Assembly: GCF_013096535.2 (NCBI RefSeq)
Contig: NZ_CP051265.2
Span: 992,001 to 1,056,000, forward strand
Origin: Wolbachia endosymbiont of Diaphorina citri
GTDB lineage: Bacteria; Pseudomonadota; Alphaproteobacteria; Rickettsiales; Anaplasmataceae
Length of the DNA stretch: 64,000 nt
Reading direction: 5' to 3'
Shown here: positions 18,331 to 27,347 of the stretch, one piece after another
Numbering within the stretch: the first letter of the stretch is position 1
Layout of the letters: the number at the start of each line of letters is the position of its first letter
Translations under genes and position numbers: made by a program
The notes under the pieces: generated by a model
Told to the model about the DNA's origin: nothing
Database searches by the model: none
The model's input: the letters and a program-made list of their open reading frames with translations, nothing else

Positions 18331-19632
18331 ATGCGCCCTGTAATACTGTGTGGTGGTAGTGGTAGCAGACTGTGGCCTTTATCTAAGCCAAAGCAATTTC
18401 AGAAAATATTTAATCAGAATACTATGTTTCACAACACTTTGTTGAGGATAAAAAGCGATTATATGCCACCCATCATTACGACAAATATACAGTATCAGTC
18501 GTTGGTGATGGAGGAATTGAATACATTACAGGAATATAAAGTAGTTTTTGAATCAGTGAAAATTGGAACAGCGGCGGCGATACTAATTGCTGCACTTCTC
18601 TGCGATAAAAATGAGACAATCTTGGTGCTTCCTTCAGATCATTTTATAGGTGATTTGAATGATTTTTATGTTTCTATTGAGAAAGCATCTAAGCTAGCCT
18701 CTCACACTGACTCTATAGTTACTTTTGGAATAAAGCCTCGTGAATTCAATTCTGAATATGGCTATATAAATGCAGTTTATGATCAGAGAGGGAAATATCA
18801 TATAGTAAAGAGCTTTATCGAAAAGCCTGAATATGAGCTGGACAATAATCATTATTGGAACTCTGGAATATTTGTGTTTAGAGCAAAACGCTATATAGAT
18901 GAGATAAAAAAAACTGCTCCGACTCTCTATAATTTATGTTGTGAAAGTATGAAGCATTTTGTACCACGAGAGAGATTTCTGTATTTAGAACAGCAAAATT
19001 GTGCAGGAATGGGTGATACATCTATTGATCACCTAGTGATAGAAAAAGCAGAAAATATTGTAATGATAGAAGCCAATTTTGATTGGATGGATGTTGGCAC
19101 TTGGGGTTCAGTTTTAGAGTTAAGTAAGAGATTTAATAGGAATTTTGAGTCGTTTCAAGCTGTAACCAAGGGAAGAGAGCCAGTTTTGATGACAGAAAAT
19201 GATGCAAAAAATTTACTAGGTAGAGTTTATAAACGGCCAAGTAAGAGCCTAATGTTGTTCATTAATAAAGTTAAGGAAGTAAAGCCAATAAGGAAAGAGA
19301 TTAAGCCATGGGGATTTTATAGTGTAGTTTTAATGGGCAAGGATTTTCTTATAAAATATCTTTTTATAAATCCACTAAGCTGCACTTCTAAGCAATTTCA
19401 CCACTATAGAGATGAGTACCATATAATACTATCAGGAGTTGGATATGTTAGTTTAGATGACAAAACATATGCTATAATGAAAAATCATGTAATAGAGATT
19501 CCAAGGAAGGTGTTTCATAAAATTGAGAATAAAAGTACAAGATTTCCTCTTGAGATAGTTGAGTTTCAGGTAGGAAAGTTTTTATCTGATAATGATATAG
19601 TAAGATTGGACGATATATATGGAAGGTCTTAA
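18331..19632 (+). CDS. manC: Mannose-1-phosphate guanylyltransferase / mannose-6-phosphate isomerase-like (ManC type)
   Basis: A 433-residue two-domain enzyme that would make GDP-mannose. The N-terminal nucleotidyltransferase domain opens with PVILCGGSGSRLWPLSKPKQF and has VLPSDHFI, GIKPREFNSEYGYI, FIEKPE and NFDWMDVGTWGS motifs. The C-terminal part is a type II mannose-6-phosphate isomerase cupin (PWGFYSVVL, SKQFHHYRDEYHIILSG, HKIENKS). It is somewhat shorter than the usual 470-480 residues, with loss between the domains. No other mannose or polysaccharide gene lies nearby, so the use of the product is unknown. ATG 18331 starts right at the conserved motif. Confidence 0.9.
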   Translation: MRPVILCGGSGSRLWPLSKPKQFQKIFNQNTMFHNTLLRIKSDYMPPIITTNIQYQSLVMEELNTLQEYKVVFESVKIGTAAAILIAALLCDKNETILVLPSDHFIGDLNDFYVSIEKASKLASHTDSIVTFGIKPREFNSEYGYINAVYDQRGKYHIVKSFIEKPEYELDNNHYWNSGIFVFRAKRYIDEIKKTAPTLYNLCCESMKHFVPRERFLYLEQQNCAGMGDTSIDHLVIEKAENIVMIEANFDWMDVGTWGSVLELSKRFNRNFESFQAVTKGREPVLMTENDAKNLLGRVYKRPSKSLMLFINKVKEVKPIRKEIKPWGFYSVVLMGKDFLIKYLFINPLSCTSKQFHHYRDEYHIILSGVGYVSLDDKTYAIMKNHVIEIPRKVFHKIENKSTRFPLEIVEFQVGKFLSDNDIVRLDDIYGRS

Positions 19633-19748
19633 TATAGAATATTGAATATATTCTATAAGCTTGCTAAATTTAGACGACCTAATTTGAGGTAAAGGAAAAA
19701 TTACAGTTATATGAAGCATAAAAAGTATGATATTTAAATCTTAGTATA

Positions 19749-20978
19749 ATGTCTATTGCCTTTGAATTTACTATGGCTATTCGCTATTTGCGAGCAAAGA
19801 ATTCTAGATTTTGCTCTATAATGGCCTTGTTTTCTATTATTGGTATTGCTCTTGGAGTTGCAACGCTAATAGTAGTAATGTCTGTAATGAATGGGTTCAG
19901 AGCAAAGCTGCTCGACTCTGTACTTGGCATTAATGGCCATATTAATGTTTACTTTGATAGAAGCATAAATTCAGATTACCACGCAGTGTTAAAATCTATT
20001 GAGAAAATCCCAGGTGTATTAAAAGCTACTTCTATGACCAATGATCAAGTGGTCGTTGCAGCAAATGGTGGAATTGCAGGTAGTGTAGTTCGTGGTGTAT
20101 CAGCTAAAGACTTATTTAATAACACTACCGTTACAAATAATGTGATTGTGGGTAATGTGGAAAAATTCGATGAAGGAGTAATAATAGGGGCACGATTGGC
20201 AGAAGCCTTGAATATTGATTATGGTGATAATATTATACTTGTATCTCCTGAAGGATTTGATGTATTGCTTGATGAAATGCCAAGAATGAAAGAATATAAA
20301 GTTGTAGCAATATTTGATATGGGTATGTTTGAGTACGATAATACCTTGATATATATGCCCATGAAATCAGCTCAGGCTTTTTTTAATTATAAAGATAGTG
20401 TGAGAAATATAGAAGTGTTTATAGACGATATTGCTGTGGCTAATAAGCTAGCAAATGCTATAGTAGAAGAAACAGGAATGAAAGCTGAAAGTTGGCAATC
20501 TCAGCAAAGCCATTATGTTAATGCTTTAAAAACTGAAAGAAATGTGATGTTTTTAATTCTTACTTTGATTATAGTTGTGGCAGCATTCAATATTGTTTCA
20601 AGTTTAATGATGATAGTGCAGGAAAAGAAATCTGCAATTGCAATTATGCGTACGTTTGGTGCAACAAGCGGAAGCATTATGCGCATATTTTGTGCTTGTG
20701 GACTGCTCATTGGTTTTACAGGAACTTGTCTTGGCTTTACTATAGGAATTATTTTTTCTCTCAACATTGAAAATATCAGAGTGTTTTTAGAAAACATTAC
20801 CAACATCAAGCTGTTTGATCCTATGATATACTTTTTCTCAAGTTTGCCAGTGATATTAGTTTCTAAAGATGTAGTGAACATTTCTGCGCTTGCATTGTTC
20901 TTGTCATTTTTAGCGACAATTCCTCCTGCATTGAAGGCAGCTGCGCAAGATCCTGTGGAGATATTACGTTATGAATGA
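19749..20978 (+). CDS. lolC: Lipoprotein-releasing ABC transporter permease (LolC/LolE family)
   Basis: A 409-residue inner-membrane permease. It begins with the LolC-type FEFTMAIRYLRAKNSRFCSIMALFSIIGI, has a large periplasmic MacB-like domain and then three more helices, with the FtsX-domain segments MIVQEKKSAIAIMRTFGAT (contact with the LolD ATPase) and the end AAAQDPVEILRYE. With LolD it extracts lipoproteins from the inner membrane for delivery to LolA. Alphaproteobacteria commonly have a single LolC/E-type protein. The last eight bases overlap the next gene. Confidence 0.92.
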   Translation: MSIAFEFTMAIRYLRAKNSRFCSIMALFSIIGIALGVATLIVVMSVMNGFRAKLLDSVLGINGHINVYFDRSINSDYHAVLKSIEKIPGVLKATSMTNDQVVVAANGGIAGSVVRGVSAKDLFNNTTVTNNVIVGNVEKFDEGVIIGARLAEALNIDYGDNIILVSPEGFDVLLDEMPRMKEYKVVAIFDMGMFEYDNTLIYMPMKSAQAFFNYKDSVRNIEVFIDDIAVANKLANAIVEETGMKAESWQSQQSHYVNALKTERNVMFLILTLIIVVAAFNIVSSLMMIVQEKKSAIAIMRTFGATSGSIMRIFCACGLLIGFTGTCLGFTIGIIFSLNIENIRVFLENITNIKLFDPMIYFFSSLPVILVSKDVVNISALALFLSFLATIPPALKAAAQDPVEILRYE

Positions 20979-21702
20979 TGCTTGGCAAAAATATATAGGT
21001 TGGTTCCTAATTATATTGTTATTTGCCAGCTATATTACAATAAATAACATAATATTTTTTAAAATAAATCAGCAAGAAAGTGAAGACAGTATAAGTGTTT
21101 TAACGGAAAAGATAGATGAACTTAGAATGTTGCTTGAAGTTAATCAATCTAGGGTAGAAAAAAGGATGTTTGACCTAAAGAGAAATCTTCACACTCAATG
21201 TGAGCAGGGTGATAGTAGCTTAAGGCATAAGAATCTCGCAAAATTGCTGCTACTTGTGGTTAAGATGAAGAATTCGTTATTGCGAGAAGTCAAGTTTGAT
21301 AATCATATAAATTCAATAAAGCCTTTGATATCAGAGCTTGACGACCCAGAGATAGAAAATGCAGTAAATGAACTGGAAAATTTGAAAGAAGTAGATACTT
21401 TACACGAGTTAAAATTATCTTTTGAGAAGAATATTACTGTTATTAACTACAATAAAAGTACATTGTTTAAAAAAATCATTTCAAATTGGATAAAAATAGA
21501 TAATCAAAATGACCCACTTAAGGTAAAACTTGCAGAAATTGAAGAATCAATAAGCGATAATGATTGGCAGAGCATAGCTACTACAATAGGCGACTTAACA
21601 CATCCAGAATTCAAGCCGTGGCTTAATAAATTAAATAACTTTATTGTAGCTTTCAAGAATACGTCAACAATATATCATCACTTATTACAATACATCTCAT
21701 GA
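20971..21702 (+). CDS. Membrane-anchored coiled-coil protein, mitofilin-like position before hemY
   Basis: A 243-residue protein with one N-terminal membrane helix (residues 9-30, WFLIILLFASYITINNIIF), a coiled coil (SEDSISVLTEKIDELRMLLE) and an all-helical remainder. In many Alphaproteobacteria a mitofilin/Mic60-like membrane protein lies directly before hemY, and this gene fits that position and architecture, though the sequence itself is too diverged for a firm call. Overlaps lolC by eight bases and the hemY-like gene by four (ATGA), so it is co-transcribed. Could contribute to envelope organisation; this is inference. Confidence 0.55.
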   Translation: MNDAWQKYIGWFLIILLFASYITINNIIFFKINQQESEDSISVLTEKIDELRMLLEVNQSRVEKRMFDLKRNLHTQCEQGDSSLRHKNLAKLLLLVVKMKNSLLREVKFDNHINSIKPLISELDDPEIENAVNELENLKEVDTLHELKLSFEKNITVINYNKSTLFKKIISNWIKIDNQNDPLKVKLAEIEESISDNDWQSIATTIGDLTHPEFKPWLNKLNNFIVAFKNTSTIYHHLLQYIS

Positions 21703-22919
21703 TTTATTTTATAATTTTTGCTTTTTCGTTTTTATTTGGCATATGGATCAAGGTAAGTGATGAAGTAATAAAATTGGAACTAGGCAATTATGCTATAAGT
21801 ATTGATCTATATTTCATTATTCTTGCTTGCGTAGTTTTATTATTTTTATTGATTGCAATTGCACGCTTTTATTTTTCTATTTCATCAACATTTGCCAACA
21901 TAAAAAATAGAAAAAGAAGTAAGGAAGAATTGCTTCTCTTTGAAGCTTTCTTTAGTTTAGATTTAGGTAATATAGAGAACACCAATAAACTAATTAAAAA
22001 TCTAAATGAAGAAAGTGATAAATTATCTTTGCTAAAGCTCTTTAATTCAGGTAAAACAGGAAATTACAGCTTTTTCAGCCATAATTTGACGGGTATTGCA
22101 AGTAAAAATCGCAACTTAGCTCTACTTTTGGTCAATAAGCTGATTATTTACCTAAAGCAAGAAAGGTCTGTCTTTAAAAAATTTATAGAATATTGCTCTA
22201 GTTCAATTAATGATAAAATTCTCTCCATTCCCTTTCAAATAGAGCATTGCATATTGCAAGAAGATTGGGTGAATGCAATTTTGAAATTAAAGGAAGCTAT
22301 TAAGTTCAATATTTTTCTTCCCTTTGATCGTAAAGAGATGTTATCAGTCTTTTATTGTGCCTTAGCAAGTCAATGCGAAAGTAAAGGAAATTTCAAAGAA
22401 GCTATAAAGTCTTTATTTAAAGCGCAAAGCTGTTGCGCAGATTTTCAGCCCATCAATTATTTAAAGGCAGAATTATATATCAAACTTGAAAAAATCAGAA
22501 AAGCTTCCGCAGTATTAGAGGAAGAGTATAGGGTAAACCCTACTCCTCAATCAGCCAGAATGTATATCAAGTTAAATAATAAAGGTGCTGAAAGACTATA
22601 TAACTTGCGTCCTGATTATTATTTTAGTTACTGTTTGCTTGCTTCGTCTTCAATTAGCTTAGGTAAATATGATCTTGCAAGTCAACACTTAGGTATTGCT
22701 ATGAAAAAAGCCAATTACATATCAATCTACCTTGTTATGATACAGCTCAAGATTGTGCTGCAAGAGCATGATCAAGTAATTTTTTGGCTAAACAAAATAG
22801 AATCAGAGGCTTTATCTGATCCATGTTGGAGATGTAAAGATTGCAACAAAGAACTAGAACGATGGAGTTATAAGTGTTCAAATTGCAGTAGTTTTAATTG
22901 TATTTGTTATATATTATGA
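21699..22919 (+). CDS. hemY: HemY-like TPR membrane protein
   Basis: A 406-residue protein of the HemY (TPR-type, not protoporphyrinogen oxidase) family. Two N-terminal membrane helices (residues 2-16 and 32-52) precede a region of TPR-like helices (e.g. GNFKEAIKSLFKAQSCC, KASAVLEEEYRVNPTPQSARMYI). The C-terminus bears two CxxC pairs, CWRCKDC and CSNCSSFNC, with an intervening W, typical of alphaproteobacterial HemY ends and likely a zinc ribbon. Its role in haem metabolism is named from gene context in other bacteria and is not proven. Coupled to the coiled-coil gene upstream. Confidence 0.8.
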   Translation: MIYFIIFAFSFLFGIWIKVSDEVIKLELGNYAISIDLYFIILACVVLLFLLIAIARFYFSISSTFANIKNRKRSKEELLLFEAFFSLDLGNIENTNKLIKNLNEESDKLSLLKLFNSGKTGNYSFFSHNLTGIASKNRNLALLLVNKLIIYLKQERSVFKKFIEYCSSSINDKILSIPFQIEHCILQEDWVNAILKLKEAIKFNIFLPFDRKEMLSVFYCALASQCESKGNFKEAIKSLFKAQSCCADFQPINYLKAELYIKLEKIRKASAVLEEEYRVNPTPQSARMYIKLNNKGAERLYNLRPDYYFSYCLLASSSISLGKYDLASQHLGIAMKKANYISIYLVMIQLKIVLQEHDQVIFWLNKIESEALSDPCWRCKDCNKELERWSYKCSNCSSFNCICYIL

Positions 22920-23088
22920 GGTTCTACAAAGTTTGATAGTAATAATATCTTAGATTACGGAACTTTATAAATAATCTTTGAAATCGATCCTTCTTAATGT
23001 AACTCTTGTTTTAAGGCAATAAACCTGCAAATTTTTTAGTGATATTTTTTCTTGACACAGTCGATTTAGCTTGTTCGATCAAAAAAAC

Positions 23089-23117
23089 TTGCTTTTAGAC
23101 ACTAGCGATTATATATT
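23089..23117 (+). promoter_or_regulatory. Predicted promoter of atpG
   Basis: TTGCTT (23089-23094), 17-bp spacer, TATATT (23112-23117). Start of transcription near 23124, about 15 bp before the atpG ATG, leaving a very short leader. Confidence 0.5.
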
Positions 23118-23138
23118 TTAATAAATTGAAATTATAAA

Positions 23139-24011
23139 ATGAAGAGCTTAAAGGAACTATCCTTAAGAATTAAGAATATTAAGTCTGTGCAGAAAACCAC
23201 GAAAATAATGCAAATGGTTTCTGCAGCAAAGTTGTTACAAAGCCAAAAGAAATTATTAAATTCAAAACTGCATATATCTAAGCTGCATAGCATCATTTCT
23301 TCATCAATGACATCGGTTGATCAAGATTTACTGGCAAGAATTCTCAATGTCAGTGGCGACAATTCTTACCTAGTATTTGTTATTGCGTCTGATCGTGGCT
23401 TATGTGGTAACTTTAACTCTTCTGTTATCAGATTTAGCCAGAAGCATATAAATAAATTAATTGCAAATGGCAAGAAAGTAAACATTGTATTTTTTGGTAA
23501 AAAAGCTTTTGAGATGGGTAAGAGTAGATTTGACTCTAAAAGTATTTTGAAGGTTGAAAGTAATAAGGAAATCACGCTAAAGCATATAGAAGCTTTGGTT
23601 AGTGATGTAGATCTAGGTAAATACGATAAGGTTACAATTTTGTATAGCAAATTTTATAATACCTTTACGCAAAAACCAATGTTGGAAACAATAAAACCAT
23701 GGAATAAATGCTCATCCTTGATTGATAACTCTCTAGCTGGTTCAACAACAGATTATAGCTATGAATATGAACCACAAAATATTGAATTTATTTTAAAATC
23801 TTTGATTAAAGATTACATTGCAGTTGCTCTTTACTCCGCTTTACTTGAAAGTGCAACAAGTGAAAATAGTGCTAGAATGGTTGCTATGGAATCAGCAAAC
23901 AGAAACACTAAAGAAATGCTGAATAAATTAGCACTGCTTTATAATCGTTCTCGTCAAACAGCGATTACAACTGATTTGATTGAAGTTATAGGTGGTGCAG
24001 AATCTTTATAG
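23139..24011 (+). CDS. atpG: ATP synthase F1 gamma subunit
   Basis: A 290-residue gamma subunit, the rotor shaft of F1-ATPase. The N-terminal [26 protein letters not shown], the central [15 protein letters not shown] and the C-terminal [17 protein letters not shown] and [22 protein letters not shown] are diagnostic. Normal length and complete. It stands apart from the other ATP synthase genes, none of which is in this window; scattered atp genes are known in Rickettsiales. It has its own promoter and is followed 18 bp later by pmbA. Confidence 0.96.
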   Translation: MKSLKELSLRIKNIKSVQKTTKIMQMVSAAKLLQSQKKLLNSKLHISKLHSIISSSMTSVDQDLLARILNVSGDNSYLVFVIASDRGLCGNFNSSVIRFSQKHINKLIANGKKVNIVFFGKKAFEMGKSRFDSKSILKVESNKEITLKHIEALVSDVDLGKYDKVTILYSKFYNTFTQKPMLETIKPWNKCSSLIDNSLAGSTTDYSYEYEPQNIEFILKSLIKDYIAVALYSALLESATSENSARMVAMESANRNTKEMLNKLALLYNRSRQTAITTDLIEVIGGAESL

Positions 24012-24029
24012 AAACCCAAGGAATGAAAA

Positions 24030-25364
24030 ATGAATATATTAAATATTGTATCAGATATCACTAAACTAATAAAAAAGCAGAATCAAGACGCAGAAGTTAC
24101 AATATATGAAACTAATAAGACCTCGGTTTCTCAGCGTCTATCAAAAATTGAACAAATATCACAATCTAAAAACTGTACTGTAGGAATTAGAGCTATAGCA
24201 GGTAAGAATAAAGCTGCGTATATTTCTACAAACGATTTGAATAATCTGAGTGGTGCGGTGAGACAAGTGGTGGAAATGGCAAAGAATGCTCAGGAAGATC
24301 CTTATATTAGTTTTGCTATAGATGATAGTAGTTATATCTTTTCTGCAGATTTAAATATCTCAGATAATAATATTGTAACAATTGATAAACTAAAAGAAAT
24401 TGCTGAAGCTGCAGAAAATTCAGCTCTTGCACATAAAAATATTATTAATTCCGAAGGAGCTTCATCCTCACATACTTCAGTAAATACAGTATTATCAACC
24501 GTTTCTGGTTTTGTTGGTTCATTTAGTAAATCAACTTTTATTAATCAGGTTTCTGTCGTTGCTGGAGAAAAGGGTGAAATGAAGATAGGCTATGATTACG
24601 ATGTAACATGCAACTTTAATGATTTGAAATCGCCAGAGTTAATAGGGAAAGAAGCAGCAAAAAGAGCAATAGATCAATTAAATTCATGTGCAATCAAAAC
24701 TGGTAAGTTTCCAGTTCTTTTTGAAAGAAGAGCAGCAAAAGAGTTGGTGAAAAGTTTTGCTTCTGCCATCAATGGAAGCAATATTGTGAATAATAGCTCT
24801 TTTTTGAAAAGTAGTTTAAATACTCAAATTTTTAATGATAGGATTAACATTATCGATGATCCATTGTTACCAAGAGGTATAGCATCAAGACCATTTGATG
24901 GGGAAGGAATGATGAGCAGGAGAAATGAATTTGTAAAAAATGGAGTGCTACAAAAATGGATTTTAGATCTATATTCGGCTAAGAAATTAAACTTGGAAAC
25001 GACCGCAAATGCAACTCGTACAAGTAATGCTGCAATTATTCCTTCAGCTAGTAACTTCTATTTCAAAAATGGTAATAGGTCATTTAATGAATTAATTGAG
25101 GAAGTAAGAGAGGGAGTATATGTAACTGATTTATTTGGTTTTGGTGTTAATTTAATCAATGGCGATTATAGTCAAGGTGCGTGCGGCTTTTTTATAGAAA
25201 ATGGTAAAATAACTTACCCAATACACGAGATTACTGTTGCTGGCAATTTGAAAGATATGTTTAGCAATTTGGTCGTTGCAAATGATCTAACTTTCTGTGG
25301 CCAATTTAATTCACCAACGATTAAAGTTAGTGAAATGACAGTTGCAGGTTCACTTAGTGGTTAA
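24030..25364 (+). CDS. pmbA: TldE/PmbA family metalloprotease subunit
   Basis: A 444-residue PmbA/TldE protein. It shows the family's N-terminal domain and the C-terminal blocks FDGEGMMSRRNEFVKNGVL, SNFYFKNGNRSFNELIEE, YVTDLFGFGVNLINGDYSQGA and FCGQFNSPTIKVSEMTVAG. TldE lacks the zinc-binding HEXXH of its partner TldD, as here. Together they degrade unfolded peptides and process microcins and toxin-antitoxin products in other bacteria. tldD is not in the window. Follows atpG at 18 bp, probably same transcript. Confidence 0.92.
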   Translation: MNILNIVSDITKLIKKQNQDAEVTIYETNKTSVSQRLSKIEQISQSKNCTVGIRAIAGKNKAAYISTNDLNNLSGAVRQVVEMAKNAQEDPYISFAIDDSSYIFSADLNISDNNIVTIDKLKEIAEAAENSALAHKNIINSEGASSSHTSVNTVLSTVSGFVGSFSKSTFINQVSVVAGEKGEMKIGYDYDVTCNFNDLKSPELIGKEAAKRAIDQLNSCAIKTGKFPVLFERRAAKELVKSFASAINGSNIVNNSSFLKSSLNTQIFNDRINIIDDPLLPRGIASRPFDGEGMMSRRNEFVKNGVLQKWILDLYSAKKLNLETTANATRTSNAAIIPSASNFYFKNGNRSFNELIEEVREGVYVTDLFGFGVNLINGDYSQGACGFFIENGKITYPIHEITVAGNLKDMFSNLVVANDLTFCGQFNSPTIKVSEMTVAGSLSG

Positions 25365-25372
25365 AAATTTAG

Positions 25373-25401
25373 TTGCATCAAGTACAATAATTGTGTATCA
25401 T
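25373..25401 (+). promoter_or_regulatory. Predicted promoter and long leader of the cold-shock gene
   Basis: TTGCAT (25373-25378), 17-bp spacer, TATCAT (25396-25401). The resulting untranslated leader to the ATG at 25538 would be about 130 bases, reminiscent of the long structured leaders of cspA-type genes. Leader structure was not computed. Confidence 0.45.
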
Positions 25402-25537
25402 TACTATGTAATGTTAAGAATAGACTATGGAGTATAGAAGTTTAGTCGCAATAACTAAGCTTAAGGCATTCTAAATCGTAATTTCAAAGTTTTTCATCAC
25501 ATTAATAATATTAGTTAGTAGTTTAGGAGTTATCCAC

Positions 25538-25789
25538 ATGGAATTTGGTAATATAAAATGGTTTAATGTTGAAAAAGGCTATGGTTTCATCAAGCCAGAA
25601 GATGGAGGTGAGGAAGTTTTTGTACATATTAGTGCATTAGAACGTTCAGGAATAAGACCTGATGCACTTCGAGGAGAGGATAGAAAGAGAGGAATGAAAG
25701 GGGAAAGAGTAAGTTATGAGCTTAAAGAGGAGCGTGGTAGGAACGGAGAAGATAAAAAGTCTGCAATAAATTTAAGATTGGAAGATTAG
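25538..25789 (+). CDS. cspA: Cold-shock domain protein (CspA family)
   Basis: An 83-residue single-stranded nucleic acid chaperone. It has the cold-shock fold with RNP1-like KGYGFIKPE (residues 13-21) and RNP2-like VFVHISALE (29-37), after GNIKWFNVEKG. The region after residue 45 is charged and longer than in E. coli CspA. A good ribosome-binding site (AGGAG) precedes the ATG. A DEAD-box helicase gene starts 34 bp downstream, so the two RNA-remodelling genes are likely co-expressed. Confidence 0.93.
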   Translation: MEFGNIKWFNVEKGYGFIKPEDGGEEVFVHISALERSGIRPDALRGEDRKRGMKGERVSYELKEERGRNGEDKKSAINLRLED

Positions 25790-25823
25790 TCTATCGTGAA
25801 GCTTTTTAATAGGGTAATGTATT

Positions 25824-27050
25824 GTGAGTAATTTTCATGAAATGGGGCTTCCAATTTTGCTTAGGCAAGCTCTAAGTAAAAATAATCTTTGTGTTCCAAC
25901 CCCGATTCAAATGCAAGCGATTCCTCTAGCTCTCCAGGGCAAGGATATTCTTGGGTCTGCTCAAACGGGAACTGGAAAGACTTTGGCATTTGCTATTCCA
26001 CTGGTTGCTAAATTGCTGAATGAGCCAAGCATTGGTTCAGCTTTAGTCATCGTGCCAACCAGAGAGCTTGCTCATCAGGTAACAAATGAGATAAGAAAAC
26101 TCTTATCTCAAAATTCCGTACTAAGAGTTGCTTTGTTGATTGGAGGTGAGCCTATTTTTAGGCAGCTAAATCAGCTTCAGAAAAAACCACAAATAATAAT
26201 AGGTACTCCTGGTCGTATTATAGACCATATTGAGCGTAAAACTTTAGTTACTCGGAATGTTAGTATTCTTGTGCTTGATGAGACGGATCGTATGTTTGAT
26301 ATGGGCTTTGGAATTCAGATTGAAGAAATTATGAAGCATTTGCCTAAAATAAGGCAAACTCTTATGTTTTCTGCAACTCTTCCTGGAGAAATAGTAAAAC
26401 TTACTGAAAAATATCTTAATCAACCAGAGCGTGTTTCTGTTGATTGCCAGGCTACAACTTCTGTAAAAATTAAGCAAGAAGTTGTTTATGCATCAGAATC
26501 GGAAAAATATGACAAGCTTGTTACACAGCTATGTCAGCGTGAAGGATCAATCATTATCTTTGTTAAAACAAAGCAAGGAGCAGATCAGCTAGCTAATAGA
26601 TTGCACAAAGATGACTATAGCGCTTTAGCAATGCATGGTGATTTAAGGCAGCACAAGCGCGAAAGAGTCATTAATTCTTTTCGTCGTGGCCGTAATCAAA
26701 TCATGGTTGCAACTGATGTTGCTTCTCGCGGCCTTGATATTCCCCACATTCAACATGTTATCAATTATGATGTGCCACAATCGCAAGCTGATTATGTTCA
26801 TCGTATAGGTAGAACTGCACGTGCGGGAGCTGAAGGATTTGCATTATCTTTTGTTACACCTCAAGATAAGAGAAGACTGCCTGCACTAGCAGATAAAGAA
26901 GGAGAGCCAAATTTTGATTGTAGTATGCAATCTCAAAAACGTAACAGCAAAAAGATCTTTAAAAGGCCAAGTACGTTAAAGGCTAAATACGATAGAAAAA
27001 AGATCAATGTATTTAAGAAGAAAAGCAGAGTACTAGAACAAGCGTATTAA
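25824..27050 (+). CDS. DEAD-box ATP-dependent RNA helicase (RhlE/DeaD-like)
   Basis: A 408-residue helicase starting at GTG 25824. Motifs: Q motif (CVPTPIQMQAIPLAL), I AQTGTGKT, Ia PTRELA, GG, TPGRII, III SAT, V VATDVASRGLDIP and VI HRIGRTARAG. Motif II reads DETD instead of DEAD, a conservative change that keeps both acidic residues. Unwinds short RNA duplexes in ribosome assembly or mRNA decay. The C-terminal tail is short and lysine-rich, favouring an RhlE-like role. Lies 34 bp after the cold-shock gene. Confidence 0.93.
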   Translation: MSNFHEMGLPILLRQALSKNNLCVPTPIQMQAIPLALQGKDILGSAQTGTGKTLAFAIPLVAKLLNEPSIGSALVIVPTRELAHQVTNEIRKLLSQNSVLRVALLIGGEPIFRQLNQLQKKPQIIIGTPGRIIDHIERKTLVTRNVSILVLDETDRMFDMGFGIQIEEIMKHLPKIRQTLMFSATLPGEIVKLTEKYLNQPERVSVDCQATTSVKIKQEVVYASESEKYDKLVTQLCQREGSIIIFVKTKQGADQLANRLHKDDYSALAMHGDLRQHKRERVINSFRRGRNQIMVATDVASRGLDIPHIQHVINYDVPQSQADYVHRIGRTARAGAEGFALSFVTPQDKRRLPALADKEGEPNFDCSMQSQKRNSKKIFKRPSTLKAKYDRKKINVFKKKSRVLEQAY

Positions 27051-27187
27051 TGTACTTAACTATTCTTCTATTCTTTAAAAGCTCCAGTAAACTTGCTGCA
27101 AAGCGAAGTGATTGGAGGATGGTAGAAAGAATATATAGCTAGTCCAAATTAGATTTACCTACAATTTGATAATCTTAATTCTGCTGC

Positions 27188-27220
27188 TTATAACGTTTTG
27201 AGATTATCACAACGTTATAA
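27188..27220. promoter_or_regulatory. Perfect 10-bp inverted repeat upstream of clpA
   Basis: TTATAACGTT (27188-27197) and AACGTTATAA (27211-27220) with a 13-base gap. Each arm contains the palindrome AACGTT. It sits about 130 bp before clpA, in a 297-bp gap that has no gene. Candidate operator or hairpin; nothing else is seen in the gap. Confidence 0.4.
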
Positions 27221-27347
27221 TGTGAGGCTGTGTGGACTATAATCTGTAGCGTAATTCAATTTGGCTACAACGAGCTGCTAGATTTCAGTTTTTTTAATAA
27301 TTGTGTGCTACTAATTATATATAAATTTACACTTTTAAAGAGAATAG

